Assembly: GCF_007559345.1 (NCBI RefSeq)
Contig: NZ_VMBH01000001.1
Span: 868,001 to 932,000 of the forward strand
Origin: Cardinium endosymbiont of Dermatophagoides farinae
GTDB lineage: Bacteria > Bacteroidota > Bacteroidia > Cytophagales > Amoebophilaceae
DNA length: 64,000 nt
Direction of reading: 5' to 3'
Part shown: in pieces, positions 10,074-19,799 of the stretch
Layout: each line of letters begins with the position of its first letter
Position numbering within the stretch: the stretch's first letter is position 1
Translations under genes and position numbers: made by a program
The notes under the pieces: generated by a model
The model's database searches: none
Seen by the model: only the letters and a program-made list of their open reading frames with translations
Told to the model about the DNA's origin: nothing

Positions 10074-10725
10074 TTAGCATCGCTTTTTTCATTGTTTACA
10101 AAGTACAATTTCTGAATACGACATACCTGCGAAGCGCTGTACCCGGTAGCTCGTGCGATATCTTGAATGCTTATAGTTTTTTAACACTTCGATAATATAT
10201 TACCTTCTGGTGACGCTCATGATCAGCCTGTTTTCCACGATATTTACCCTCTTGACGTGCTCTTTCGATTCCCTGTTTTTGCCGTTGCTGACGACTCAAC
10301 CAATCCTTATACGACATTGCGGCCATTAGATCCATGAGCATATTATTGATGGCAGAAATCACAGCACGAGTTACTGGATCATTTTGTGATGGTTCTTTGT
10401 CAGACAAAACCTGCCATGAAGTTGGGATGTCCAGACTTACAATTCTCAATTCATGATGTTCAATCTGCTTTTTGAGTGTTAGCCAGTCACTGTTACTAAG
10501 TCTGGTCAGCCGATCTATTTGTTCTACTAGTAGAATATCATTTCGGTGACTATCCATTAGTAATCGTCCCAGTTCTGGTCTTTCCAGTTTTGTTCCGCTG
10601 ATATTTTCTCGGTAGTAGCTAGCGATTTTGTGTCCTCTCTCCTGAACAAACTGCTCGAGCATTTCTTTTGCTCGATCTGCAAACTGATCTTCTGTTGAAG
10701 CTCTCAAATAAGCTCTGATGAACAT
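10074..10725 (-). CDS. tnpR: Serine resolvase TnpR, copy B, C-terminal HTH in shifted frame
   Basis: Identical to the copy A resolvase except for Thr in place of Ile after the catalytic Ser (YLRASTEDQ), which is the more usual residue in the family. The uninterrupted frame ends at 10171 and, as in copy A, the helix-turn-helix (DIARATGYSASQVCRI) is encoded in the -1 frame downstream of six A, ending at 10074. Sharing of the shift by both copies means it is either ancestral or used for frameshifting. The gene is divergent from tnpA across the res-like spacer. Confidence 0.85.
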
Positions 10726-10892
10726 ATTCTAACGAATTTATCGTATTTAGGTTATGTCATTGAATCTATTGCATATAGGTTATTTCATTGATTCAATTTA
10801 ATAATTTTTAAGATATTTCATTGAGGTGTACCATTATGCGATAAAAATTTAAACGAAAATTAATCTACAAAATAATTATCAATGCAAACTAT
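10726..10892. promoter_or_regulatory. Candidate res site and divergent promoters, copy B
   Basis: Reverse complement of the spacer in copy A, with the same repeated TTATTTCATT / TATGTCATT blocks next to the tnpR start. It is the expected place for resolvase binding and for the promoters of both genes. Confidence 0.5.
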
Positions 10893-13789
10893 ATGCCTAG
10901 GAGACAAATATTAATACGCACCGCAAGCCAGCCAATAGGTTCGGTTTTTCTGTCTTGCTTTGTTACCTGAAGAACATAGGGATGATCCCAGATAAAAAAT
11001 CACTACTTTCCGATTTTTTACTCAAGCATATCGCTAGCAGACTTAATTTATCAAATGAACTTTGGAAAGATTATGCATCAGGACGAGACACCACTCGCAG
11101 GGAACATTTAATAGAACTATACCACTATCTAGGACTAAAAAAATTTACAAAACAGATTCAAAATGATTGCATTTCGTATTTAATTCCACTTGCAAAACGC
11201 ACTGACAAGGGTATTCTTCTTGCACAAGAACTTCTAAAGTATATGCAGCGGAATTGCGTGATTATTCCCACTATTGATGTACTGGAGCGAACGTGCTCAA
11301 AGGCCATGGCTGCTGGCGATAAAATAATATTCTCGGAACTGAATGCTCAACTTATATCAGAGCATAAGGTCAATCTAGACAGCCTTCTGATTGCATCAAA
11401 TAATCATCTTTCACGTCTATCTTGGATTCTTCAACCTCCTGGTAAAATTAACGGAAAAAATGTATTACAGCACATTGAATGCTTGAATACGATCGTGGCA
11501 ATAGACTTACCGGTAGGGATCGGACGTTTAGTTCATCAGAATCGGTTACTGAAACTGGCCCGTGAGGGTCGGAATATGAGCAGCCGAGATTTGACTAAGT
11601 TCTCATCAAGCAGACGATACGCTATTCTAATATGTGTGATTGAAGAAGCCAGAGCTACACTTACAGATGAGATCATCGATTTGCATGAGCGTATCTTGAA
11701 CAGTATGTTCAGCCGGGCTAAAAGGACTCAGGCGGAGCGACTCCAGCAAACAGGTAAACTTATCCAGTCTAAACTGTACCAGTATATTGCTATTGGTCAA
11801 GCATTAACTGAAGCCCGTGAATCCGGAGAAGATCCATGGACTGCTATTGAACATGTTATGCCATGGCAAAAATTTATTATAAGTCTAGAAGAAACCCGTT
11901 TTTTGACCAAAAAAAGTAATTTTGATCCACTGCATATTATTATTGAGAAATATAGTACGTTACGTAAATACGCTCCAAGAATGTTGTCTGCGTTGGAACT
12001 GAATGCCACGCCAGCTACACAGTCACTAGCCGAGGCTCTGACAGTCATCAGAGAAATGTATCATAAACAGTTACGAAAGGTCCCACCAATGGAACCGTTG
12101 GATTTTATTCCTGAAAGCTGGAGGAAAGTGGTTATTGCACCCACCGGAATAAATCGACAGTACTATGAATTTTTCGCTCTTAACGAACTGAAAGACGCGC
12201 TTCGTTCAGGGGATATCTGGGTAAAAGGTTCTCGCCGATATAAAAATTTTGACGATTACCTCATTCCTAAAAAGAAGTTTAATAAGTTGATTCAGAATCA
12301 TCAGTTACCACTTTCTGTCCCTTTTGATTACAGTCAATATATTGGAAGTCGCCTAACATTATTGAAATCATGACTCGAAGAGGTAAACAAAATGGCCCTT
12401 ATAGGTGATTTACCTAATGTTGAAATATCTAATAAAAGAGTAAAGGTCACGCCATTGGATAATAGTGTTCCTGCAGAGGTTTCACCGCTGACAGCCCTGG
12501 TTTATAGTATGTTACCTCATCCTAAAATTACAGAGATACTGGATGAAGTAAACGACTGGACAGCGTTTACTAACCATTTTTCTCATCTCAAAAATGAGGT
12601 CATCCGCCCTGATACTCGGCTCCTCCTAACCATTATCCTGGCTGATGGAATTAACCTTGGGCTAGGTAAAATGGCAGAGGCCTGTCCTGGAGTTACTAGA
12701 TCTTCACTGGAAAGTATTCAGGCGTGGTATATACGAGATGAAACGTATTCAGCTGCTCTTGCTGAATTAGTTAATGCGCAGGGAAAGCAACCTATGGCGA
12801 TATACTGGGGTGACGGTACTACATCGTCTTCAGACGGTCAGAACTTCAGAGTCGGAAGCCTTAGACGCTACGCTGGACAAGTCAATCCTAAATATGGACA
12901 GGATCCTGGTATTCAGTTTTATACGAATATCTCTGATCAATACAGTCCATTTTATACCAGGGTTATCAGTCGGGTAAAAGATTCAACTCATGTACTCGAT
13001 GGCTTGCTGTATCACGAAAGTGATCTAGAAATCCGGGAACACTATACCGATACATCTGGTTTCACCGATCATGTATTTGCCATGATGCACCTACTTGGTT
13101 TTGAATTCTGCCCAAGAATTCGAGATCTACATGACAAACGACTTTTTATTCAAGGAAAAGCCCAACAATACCCTGGACTTCAGTCTATTATATCTTCGAA
13201 CAGCCTGAATCTGAAAGATATTAAATCAAACTGGGCTGACGTGCTTCGTCTAGCCACCTCGATCAGCCAGGGGACAGTTACTGCATCCCTAATGCTCAAG
13301 AAGTTGGCCAGTTATCCAAAACAGAACGGTCTGGCAAAAGCTCTCAGAGAAATCGGGAGAATAGAAAGAACATTATTCATGCTGAACTGGTTTCGAGATC
13401 CAGCATTGCGTCGACGTGTACAAAAAGGGCTTAATAAAGGAGAAGCCCGTAATGCCCTTGCCCGTGCGGTATTTATGCACAGGTTGGGGGAAATCAGGGA
13501 CAGAAACCTGGAAAATCAGAGCTACCGTGCCAGTGGACTAACACTGCTCACAGCTGCCATCACGCTATGGAACACGGTCTACATCGAAAGAGCTGTAGAC
13601 TCTCTGAAAAAACAGGGAATAAAAATCAATGATCAATTGTTATCACATCTATCTCCATTAGGATGGGAGCATATCAATTTGACAGGAGATTATATCTGGA
13701 CAAGAAAGCGTAAAAAAACATTAAGTAAGTTCCGACCTCTACGACCGGCTAACATAGAAAAATACAAAAACAGCCTTAACGTACAATAA
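10893..13789 (+). pseudogene. tnpA: Tn3-family transposase TnpA, copy B, three lesions
   Basis: Same transposase as copy A. The natural ATG at 10893 is followed by a one-base deletion (two T near 10909-10912 where copy A has three), so the open frame only resumes from a TTG at 10955. A CGA to TGA change at 12371-12373 introduces a nonsense codon; the frame continues at 12392. An extra A in the run at 13712-13718 removes the normal stop, so the protein reads through into the terminal repeat to 13789. The catalytic motifs ([28 protein letters not shown]) are intact. Where copy A has its G4 frameshift this copy has G3 and reads through, so the two copies carry different defects. Confidence 0.9.
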
Positions 13790-13812
13790 TTTCCCATATC
13801 CAAGGAGACCCT
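13775..13812 (-). repeat. Tn3 right terminal inverted repeat, copy B
   Basis: CTTAACGTACAATAATTTCC onward, the inverted match of 9917-9954 and 2867-2904. The outermost base is T instead of C, so the true end may be 13811. Confidence 0.9.
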
Positions 13813-15507
13813 ATAAAAGCAGATAAACTAGATCTGCTGAAAAAATTTCTAGCACACATTAAAAGTAACCCCGAAAAATATCCTATTAAAAAAGTAATAC
13901 ACCTAATAGCCGGCCCTGAAAACGAAATAAAAGGCATGAAAATACCGCTTTTGATGCGCGTAGTGAGTAAAAGCGGTCCTGATAACACGCACAACCAGAG
14001 TATTATATTGAGTATATTAAGGATATTATTTGACACACTCCGTGATTATGACTTAGCCGCGTATGAAGAAGTTTTTGTTCTAAAAGTTGGTGCCCAGCAA
14101 TACACCATAATCCACGAAGTGGTAGAACGCTGTAGCTTAATAACATTACAATACTTAGTAAACGAATACCGTAACATCAAAACAGCACAAGGGCTAACAG
14201 GTGTTTCCCTATCAAATAGCGTAGTAGAAATTTTAACCACAAAAAATAGTATAGGCGTAACACCAATACGCCTACTGGTTCAAAACTGCTCTTTATTAAA
14301 GCCTCAACCCCTTTTAAAGATGCTGCAATACTTGTCACAATATCTGATTTATTTTTCGGAATCAGAAATACAATCGGAACTTAGTCCTATATTTGATGCT
14401 ATAGTCGTCCGTGGCAATACCAAGCTCTTAAAAGATATCATCGATGCTGTAATAACAGGGTCAGAAAAAGAAGATAAGCAACAAGGCAATGAGATGGCAC
14501 GCAGGATTGCCAATCTAATTGTCAATCTATCAGACGACCATAGTCGTACCCTACTACATCATGTGATTATATGCGAAGGGGCAAAACAATCTAGGCCTGA
14601 TACAGTCGAATATCTTATGCAATTAGGGGCTAGTTGCACATGCTTCGATGATAATGGAATATCCCCACTCTTTATAGCGATTGCCTTTGGTGCGCTACAC
14701 ATAGTGGAGATGCTATTAGATAAAACATTTGTTCAGAATAGATATTTACAATGGGATATCAATAAGCAAGGTAGGGATGACCTAACGCCTCTGAATTTTG
14801 CAGTTTACGGCAAAGATAAGGTGATTATCTCAGTCATATCAACATTATTTAGTTCATTTCTAAGAAAGTGTGATGCAGCTATGGATCAAGAAAATATAAA
14901 CCGTTCCATTTTAATAGGAAAAGTTGATCTTCAGATAATTAAATTATTGCTACATGCTGGTGCTGATGTTTCAGAAGGAAATAATGCTGGTGAAAAGCCT
15001 ATTCATAGAGTAGCTAAAAACAATAAAAATCTAAGCCATGAGACTACAACTGAGCTTATAAAGCTGCTTCTGAATGCTGGAGCTAATCCATTGGAAACAG
15101 ATTCCAAAATATATAATGCTTTCGATATGGTATTGGACCAGATACCTATTAAAGACCCTAAAGGAGATAAGCAGAGAGCGATCAATCACCTGCTTGCCCT
15201 ACTCGTCTGTAAAGCAATAATGTTAAACCAAGCTGGCGCACAAGTTAACTTCATGGATAGATACATGGATATATACATGGATATTGATGCCATTTACAAA
15301 TATAGTGACCACAAAGGTGAGCGGGCTCGACTGCAACAGTTGTTGGCTTCATTCCTCCAAAGTCATAACATAGAAATTAATGGGCAATATAACGCTAGGA
15401 AAAAGCCCTGCGATTCTGATATAAGCTGTATTGTAAGTAAAAAGCGCAAACAGAAAAGTGCGCAGCAGTGTGATGGTTCAGGTAGTGGCAGGTCCCATGC
15501 AACCTAA
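13813..15507 (+). CDS. Ankyrin-repeat protein, 5' end removed by Tn3
   Basis: The frame is open right from the transposon boundary (DLLKKFLAHIKSNPEKYPIK before the first ATG at 13936), so the native N-terminus is lost and translation may start at 13936. Ankyrin-like repeats are seen at DDHSRTLLHHVII, DDNGISPLFIAIAFGALHIV, DDLTPLNFAVYGKDKV, LQIIKLLLHAGADV and LIKLLLNAGANPLETDS. The C-terminus carries a basic SKKRKQKSAQQ stretch that resembles a nuclear localisation signal. Ankyrin proteins of arthropod and amoeba symbionts are common host-interaction effectors; that role is inferred. No secretion signal remains. The 5' part of the gene was not found on the other side of the transposon. Confidence 0.75.
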   Translation: MKADKLDLLKKFLAHIKSNPEKYPIKKVIHLIAGPENEIKGMKIPLLMRVVSKSGPDNTHNQSIILSILRILFDTLRDYDLAAYEEVFVLKVGAQQYTIIHEVVERCSLITLQYLVNEYRNIKTAQGLTGVSLSNSVVEILTTKNSIGVTPIRLLVQNCSLLKPQPLLKMLQYLSQYLIYFSESEIQSELSPIFDAIVVRGNTKLLKDIIDAVITGSEKEDKQQGNEMARRIANLIVNLSDDHSRTLLHHVIICEGAKQSRPDTVEYLMQLGASCTCFDDNGISPLFIAIAFGALHIVEMLLDKTFVQNRYLQWDINKQGRDDLTPLNFAVYGKDKVIISVISTLFSSFLRKCDAAMDQENINRSILIGKVDLQIIKLLLHAGADVSEGNNAGEKPIHRVAKNNKNLSHETTTELIKLLLNAGANPLETDSKIYNAFDMVLDQIPIKDPKGDKQRAINHLLALLVCKAIMLNQAGAQVNFMDRYMDIYMDIDAIYKYSDHKGERARLQQLLASFLQSHNIEINGQYNARKKPCDSDISCIVSKKRKQKSAQQCDGSGSGRSHAT

Positions 15508-15525
15508 TTGTATGCTTTAGCGCAC

Positions 15526-15596
15526 TTTTTGCTTGATAAAAAAGTAGCCAAAAAATCAAGCCCTTGGCAAAAAGCTTTTATCTAAGCTCTAAGCGG
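15526..15596. repeat. Half copy of hairpin repeat family C at the tsaD 3' end
   Basis: TTTTTGCTTGATAAAAAAGT, then AAAAAATCAAGCCC, GCAAAAAG and AGCTCTAAGCG follow the order seen in the full family C copies at 24980 and 35962. The last part overlaps the final codons of tsaD, so the repeat may supply its C-terminal residues and terminator-like sequence. Confidence 0.5.
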
Positions 15597-16592
15597 ATAC
15601 CTAGGCAAAGATTTCGCATCTAAACCAGTAAAGGCTTTTAGCTGATGCTTATAATAAGCGGTAATGGCTACCATAGCGGCATTATCGGTACAATAGGCGA
15701 TAGCTGGTACAAAAATGGTCCAATGGTGTTGTGCAGCTAACGCTTTGAGCTGCTGGCGCAAATAGCTATTGGCTGCTACGCCTCCGGCCAATGCAATGGT
15801 GCCAATACCGCTTTTTTGAGCCGCTTTGGTTAACTTATCCAATAACATATGCACCAGAACGGCTTGAATACTAGCAGCGATATCGGCTCGATTGGCTTGG
15901 ATAAACGCAGGGGTTTTGCTGCGAATAAAAAGGGAAAAAACGGTTTTAATGCCGCTAAAGGAAAAATCAAAATGGGGCATATGGGTAGCTGGAAAGGCAA
16001 AAGCTTGGGGGTTGCCTTCTTCTTGGGCATAGCGATCGATTAACGCACCACCTGGATAGCCCAGCCCCATTAAATGGGCTATTTTATCAAAAGCCTCTCC
16101 TGCGGCATCATCTTGCGTTTCTCCTAAAACCTCCATAGAAAAATAGTCTTTGACCAAGATAATTTGGGTATGCCCGCCACTCACGGTCAAACAGAGAAAA
16201 GGGAAATGGGGTTTAGGGTCATCGATAAAATTGGCCAGTACATGTGCTTGAATATGGTGAACACCTATTAAGGGTATACCCAGCGAAAAGGCTAAGGACT
16301 TGGCAAAGCAACTGCCGACTAAAAGGGGACCTAGTAACCCTGGACCTTGTGTAAACCCAATCGCATGCAATTGCTCTTTTTCCATGGCTGCTTCTTTGAG
16401 TGCAGCGGTTACAACAGGGATTATATTGGTTTCATGGGCTCTTGCTGCAAGCTCTGGAACAACGCCACCATACTGTTGATGGATCAATTGGCTCATGACT
16501 ACATTGCTAACTATCTTGCCATCATGGATGACAGCAGCAGCTGTTTCATCGCAAGAGGATTCAATACCAAGAATGGTTAATGGATGGGTCAT
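15582..16592 (-). CDS. tsaD: tRNA threonylcarbamoyladenosine transferase TsaD
   Basis: TsaD transfers the threonylcarbamoyl group to A37 of tRNAs that read ANN codons, working with TsaB and TsaE in the cytoplasm. The 336-residue length is normal. Visible motifs are GIESSCDETAAAV at the N-terminus (ASKHA fold nucleotide site), the metal-binding HHIQAHVLANF, VSGGHTQIILV, and the late LAGGVAANSYLR and TDNAAMVA. It is intact and starts at MTHPLTILG. The 3' end overlaps a half copy of repeat family C. Upstream lies the permease gene in the same direction with a gap of about 60 bases. Confidence 0.95.
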   Translation of the reverse strand: MTHPLTILGIESSCDETAAAVIHDGKIVSNVVMSQLIHQQYGGVVPELAARAHETNIIPVVTAALKEAAMEKEQLHAIGFTQGPGLLGPLLVGSCFAKSLAFSLGIPLIGVHHIQAHVLANFIDDPKPHFPFLCLTVSGGHTQIILVKDYFSMEVLGETQDDAAGEAFDKIAHLMGLGYPGGALIDRYAQEEGNPQAFAFPATHMPHFDFSFSGIKTVFSLFIRSKTPAFIQANRADIAASIQAVLVHMLLDKLTKAAQKSGIGTIALAGGVAANSYLRQQLKALAAQHHWTIFVPAIAYCTDNAAMVAITAYYKHQLKAFTGLDAKSLPRYPLRA

Positions 16593-16654
16593 TTTATCTG
16601 AATGGATATTATTTTGCTACTGAAACAAACGCCTAAAAACTACGATTGGGAGGC

Positions 16655-17877
16655 TTACCCCTCTTGTAATGCTTCTACCAGCTTTTTTTGCCTTAACCAG
16701 TGCATGGCAAGGTATAAGACAACAGAAAGGGTGCCAAATATCAACAAATTGGGAAATAGCATCACTTTCCAATGGCTATAAATGGGAACGTAACGCATAT
16801 AGTAGAGTGCTGGTTCAAGTGTAACCCATCTATAATGGTCCTGCAATAGACACAATCCTATACCTAGGATATTGCCATATACCATGCCCAAAGATAAAGT
16901 GCGTAGACTATTATAGAGCAAGATGGCATCTACCTGCCAATGATAGGCTCCCAAAACTTTTAATACCCCTACCATATAGCTGCGCTCCATCAGTTGAATG
17001 GTAACGGTAGCAACCATAGTAGATGCTGCTACCAATAATATAAAAGCAATAAGAATAGCTGTATTCTTTTGAATAATAGCGAGCCAATTATAAAAACTAG
17101 CATACTTGCGCGCAGTGGGCATAAGGCACAAATCGGGGTCTATCAGACGTAGAATAGTGTCTCGTAATGGTTTGGTCGGAGTCGCATCTGCTTTCAAAAA
17201 GATGGTATAGCCATTGACCGTTTCTGAAGACCAATTGTTGAGCCGCTGTATAAGCCGCATATCAGCAAAAGCTAAGTTTTCATCTATATCACTTAAATAG
17301 GTGCAATAGATGCCAACAATCTTTAACTTCCGGTAGCGTGGATCTACTGTATGGACTACTACGCTGTCGCCTAATTGAATGGATAGCCTTTGGGCAAGAT
17401 AATGGCTAATAACCAATTCATTTTGATAGACGGCCTTGGTTACATCAGGCAGCCTGCCTGCTACTAGGTAATCTGCTAATGTGGTATGGGTCACGATAGG
17501 GTCAATCCCTTGCACAATATACCTTCTACACCTGATTTTGTATGGATGAGCATAAGCTTTTGGGTAAATGGGACTACTTTTTCAATGGAGCTGGGTAAAT
17601 GCGTGATGAGACGACTCACTTGTGCAGCTTGCAAAGATGGGTCTTGGGTACTGCTGTATGTAGTAATCTGGAAGTCTCCAGCAAAAGCAGTTATCTTTTT
17701 TGTAATTTCTTTTTGAAACCCAATCATTACCATTGAAGCCATCAATATAGCAGCGGTACCTACGGTAATGCTTAAAGTGACGATTTTATCTATGGAGGCA
17801 GAAAAGGCACCCCTACCGCGCTGCCTTACGCGACCTGCAACCCATCTAATCCAGCAAAGGGCCTGAAAGGACAGCAT
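16655..17877 (-). pseudogene. LolC/LolE-type FtsX permease, frameshifted
   Basis: Permease subunit of a lipoprotein-releasing (Lol) or related ABC transporter. The start is taken as the ATG at 17877 (MLSFQALCWIRWVAG), five bases inside the end of proS. The first part has an N-terminal transmembrane helix (VTLSITVGTAAILMASMVMI) and ends in a stop near 17491. The second part (to 16655) continues QGIDPIVTHTTLADYLVAG and has three C-terminal helices typical of FtsX permeases (NTAILIAFILLVAASTMVAT). One inserted base near 17503-17510 would join GVEGI and VQGID. The partner ATPase is not next to it. Because the rest is well preserved, a sequencing error is as likely as decay. Confidence 0.75.
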
Positions 17878-17881
17878 TGGG

Positions 17882-19354
17882 TTAATAGGCCTGCGCAAAA
17901 ACCACCCGCCCTTTAGAGGGCTTTCCTGAATAGATACAATGGCCTGGCTCCTGGCTGCCATCTAATGGTATACAACGGATCGTAGCTTTTGTCTCGGCTT
18001 TAATCTTTTCTTCTGTTTCGGTAGTACCATCCCAATGGGCCAGCAAAAAGCCACCTGTGGTAGCGATAAGCCTTTTAAAGGTAGCATAATCATCTACCAA
18101 TAGCGTACGCTGTTGGTGTGTTATAAGGGCCCGCTGGTAGATGTGTGTCTGAATCGCTTCTAGCCAATCGGTAATGTGCTGGACCAAATGGCCGCTAGGG
18201 ATGGTTATTTTCTCCTTTGTATCTCTACGTGCCAGTTCCACCGTCTCGTTTTGCAAATCATTAGGCCCTAACGCTATACGAATGGGTACACCTTTTTGCT
18301 CATACTCCGCAAATTTATAACCTGGCTTACGGGTATCCCGATCATCTAATTGTACACGCACCCCATGGGTAATTAATAACTGCTGCCAATCAGCCAATTT
18401 AGAAACTACTGCAGCACGTTCTACCTCTGTTTTATAGATTGGCACCATTACTACCTGTATGGGGGCAATTTTAGGAGGCAGCACCAAGCCATCATCATCT
18501 GAATGGATCATAATCAATGCGCCCATCAGCCGGGTGGTAATCCCCCAGGAAGTACCCCATACATAGTCACGTATGCCTGCTTGATTGGTAAAGGTTACGT
18601 CAAAGGCTTTGGCAAACCGTTGGCCTAGGTAATGGGCCGTACCGGCTTGTAGCGCTTTGCCATCCTGCATAAGGGCTTCAATGGTATAGGTCGTTTCTGC
18701 ACCAGCAAAACGCTCATTGAGGGTTTTCATACCTTTTATTACAGGTATAGCCATATAGTCTTTGACAATGCGCTCATACAAATGCAAGATTTGCAACGCT
18801 TCTTGTTCAGCTTCTGCTTGGGTAGCATGGGCGGTATGGCCTTCTTGCCATAAAAACTCTGTGGTACGTAAAAAGAGCCGCGTACGCATTTCCCAACGGA
18901 CTATGTTACACCACTGATTGAGTAAAATAGGTAGATCCCTGTAGGATTGAATCCAATTTTTATAGGTACTCCATATAACGGCTTCTGAAGTAGGGCGCAC
19001 AATAAGTTCTTCCTCCAGCTTAGCAGCAGGGTCGACTACCACACCAGAACCATCTTCTGCCATTTTCAAGCGATAGTGGGTGACAACCGCACATTCCTTA
19101 ACAAAACCTTCCACATGGCCCGCCTCTTTGCTGAAGTAAGACTTTGGAATGAATAAAGGAAAATAGCCATTTACATGGCCTGTTTCTTTAAAGGCAGCAT
19201 CAAAAATGATTTGCAACTTTTCCCAAATGGCATAGCCATAAGGTTTAATAATCATACAGCCCCGTACAGCAGCATTTTCTGCCAGACCTGCACGTACCAC
19301 TAATTCATTATACCAAGCGGAAAAATTCGATGCTCTTGTAGGTAAAGGAGCCAT
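17882..19354 (-). CDS. proS: Prolyl-tRNA synthetase (short, archaeal/eukaryal type)
   Basis: Charges tRNA-Pro with proline. The 490-residue length and lack of an editing insertion fit the type 3 ProRS common in Bacteroidetes. Class II motifs can be seen: [18 protein letters not shown], then [20 protein letters not shown] (motif 2 region), [16 protein letters not shown], and the C-terminal anticodon-binding part with [20 protein letters not shown]. The end [18 protein letters not shown] is the usual zinc-related C-terminus. The gene is intact. Its 3' end overlaps the start of the FtsX permease and its 5' end lies just downstream of the RNase P RNA. Confidence 0.95.
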   Translation of the reverse strand: MAPLPTRASNFSAWYNELVVRAGLAENAAVRGCMIIKPYGYAIWEKLQIIFDAAFKETGHVNGYFPLFIPKSYFSKEAGHVEGFVKECAVVTHYRLKMAEDGSGVVVDPAAKLEEELIVRPTSEAVIWSTYKNWIQSYRDLPILLNQWCNIVRWEMRTRLFLRTTEFLWQEGHTAHATQAEAEQEALQILHLYERIVKDYMAIPVIKGMKTLNERFAGAETTYTIEALMQDGKALQAGTAHYLGQRFAKAFDVTFTNQAGIRDYVWGTSWGITTRLMGALIMIHSDDDGLVLPPKIAPIQVVMVPIYKTEVERAAVVSKLADWQQLLITHGVRVQLDDRDTRKPGYKFAEYEQKGVPIRIALGPNDLQNETVELARRDTKEKITIPSGHLVQHITDWLEAIQTHIYQRALITHQQRTLLVDDYATFKRLIATTGGFLLAHWDGTTETEEKIKAETKATIRCIPLDGSQEPGHCIYSGKPSKGRVVFAQAY

Positions 19355-19376
19355 AATTTAAAGTTCATAAATAAAG

Positions 19377-19792
19377 AAAAACAAGCCTATAAGCCGGGTT
19401 CTGTAGTGCGCCAAGGCGCACTGCTTGTCATTTATCTGGAGCCATAATCACTTATGGCCTCTAGCGGCCCACCCACATGGCTTAAAAACGAACGAGCAGC
19501 CCGTCACGCTATAGCGTAGCCATGCCTATTTGGCCTTGCAATCCCTAAGGTTTACCCTGCCTCTATGGTCACCCATAGAGCGGTAAGCTCTTACCTTACC
19601 TTTTCACCCTTACTATCCAGAGATAGCGGTTTGTTTTCTGTGGCACTTGCTGTCATATATTTAGACCGCTTTCGAAAGCAAGTTTCGAAAGCGGTCTAAA
19701 TATGCCTTCCCGTTAGGAAGTAGGGTGCTCTATATTGCCCGGACTTTCCTCTTTGGCCTTACATAACCAAAGCGACAAGCCAGCTTGTTTTT
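19377..19792 (-). ncRNA. rnpB: RNase P RNA (bacterial type A)
   Basis: RNA subunit of RNase P, which trims tRNA 5' ends. On the minus strand the 5' part has GAGGAAAGTCCGGGC (near 19731-19755), the middle has ACAGAAAACAAACCGC, GGTAAGGGTG-like and GGCCAAATAGGC elements, and the 3' end has ACAGAACCCGGCTTAT. Helix P1 pairs AAAAACAAGC (19783-19792) with GCTTGTTTTT (19377-19386), which sets the ends. P8 is seen as CTTCCTAACGGGAAG. The P9 position is filled by a 47-base palindrome (19657-19703). The gene sits between lepB and proS, which are in the same direction. Confidence 0.93.
19657..19703. repeat. Perfect 21-bp-arm palindrome inside rnpB helix P9
   Basis: The left arm ATATTTAGACCGCTTTCGAA(A) and the right arm at 19683-19703 are exact reverse complements around a 5-base loop (GCAAG). 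In other bacteria the P9 hairpin is only about 15 bases. The arm core AGACCGCTTTCGAAA resembles the ends of the family A subfamily copies at 43262 and 43973, so it looks like an inserted repeat tolerated in a variable helix. Confidence 0.8.
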
Positions 19793-19799
19793 CGATTGG

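Larger units (their letters stand above)
9917..13812. mobile_element. Tn3-family transposon, copy B (both ends present)
   Basis: This is a 3.9-kb element with 38-bp inverted ends at 9917-9954 and 13775-13812, a minus-strand resolvase, a res-like spacer and a plus-strand transposase. It is the reverse complement of copy A. Flanks are CTATA on the left and TATAA on the right, so a 5-bp target duplication is only approximate. The right end has GGAGACCCT instead of GGAGACCCC. The transposase carries three lesions, so the element is not autonomous. Its right end interrupts an ankyrin-repeat gene that stays open up to the boundary. Confidence 0.9.

Noticed and set aside
9912-13817. A clean 5-bp target duplication for Tn3 copy B
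   Set aside because: CTATA on the left and TATAA on the right do not match exactly, and the last base of the right end differs.
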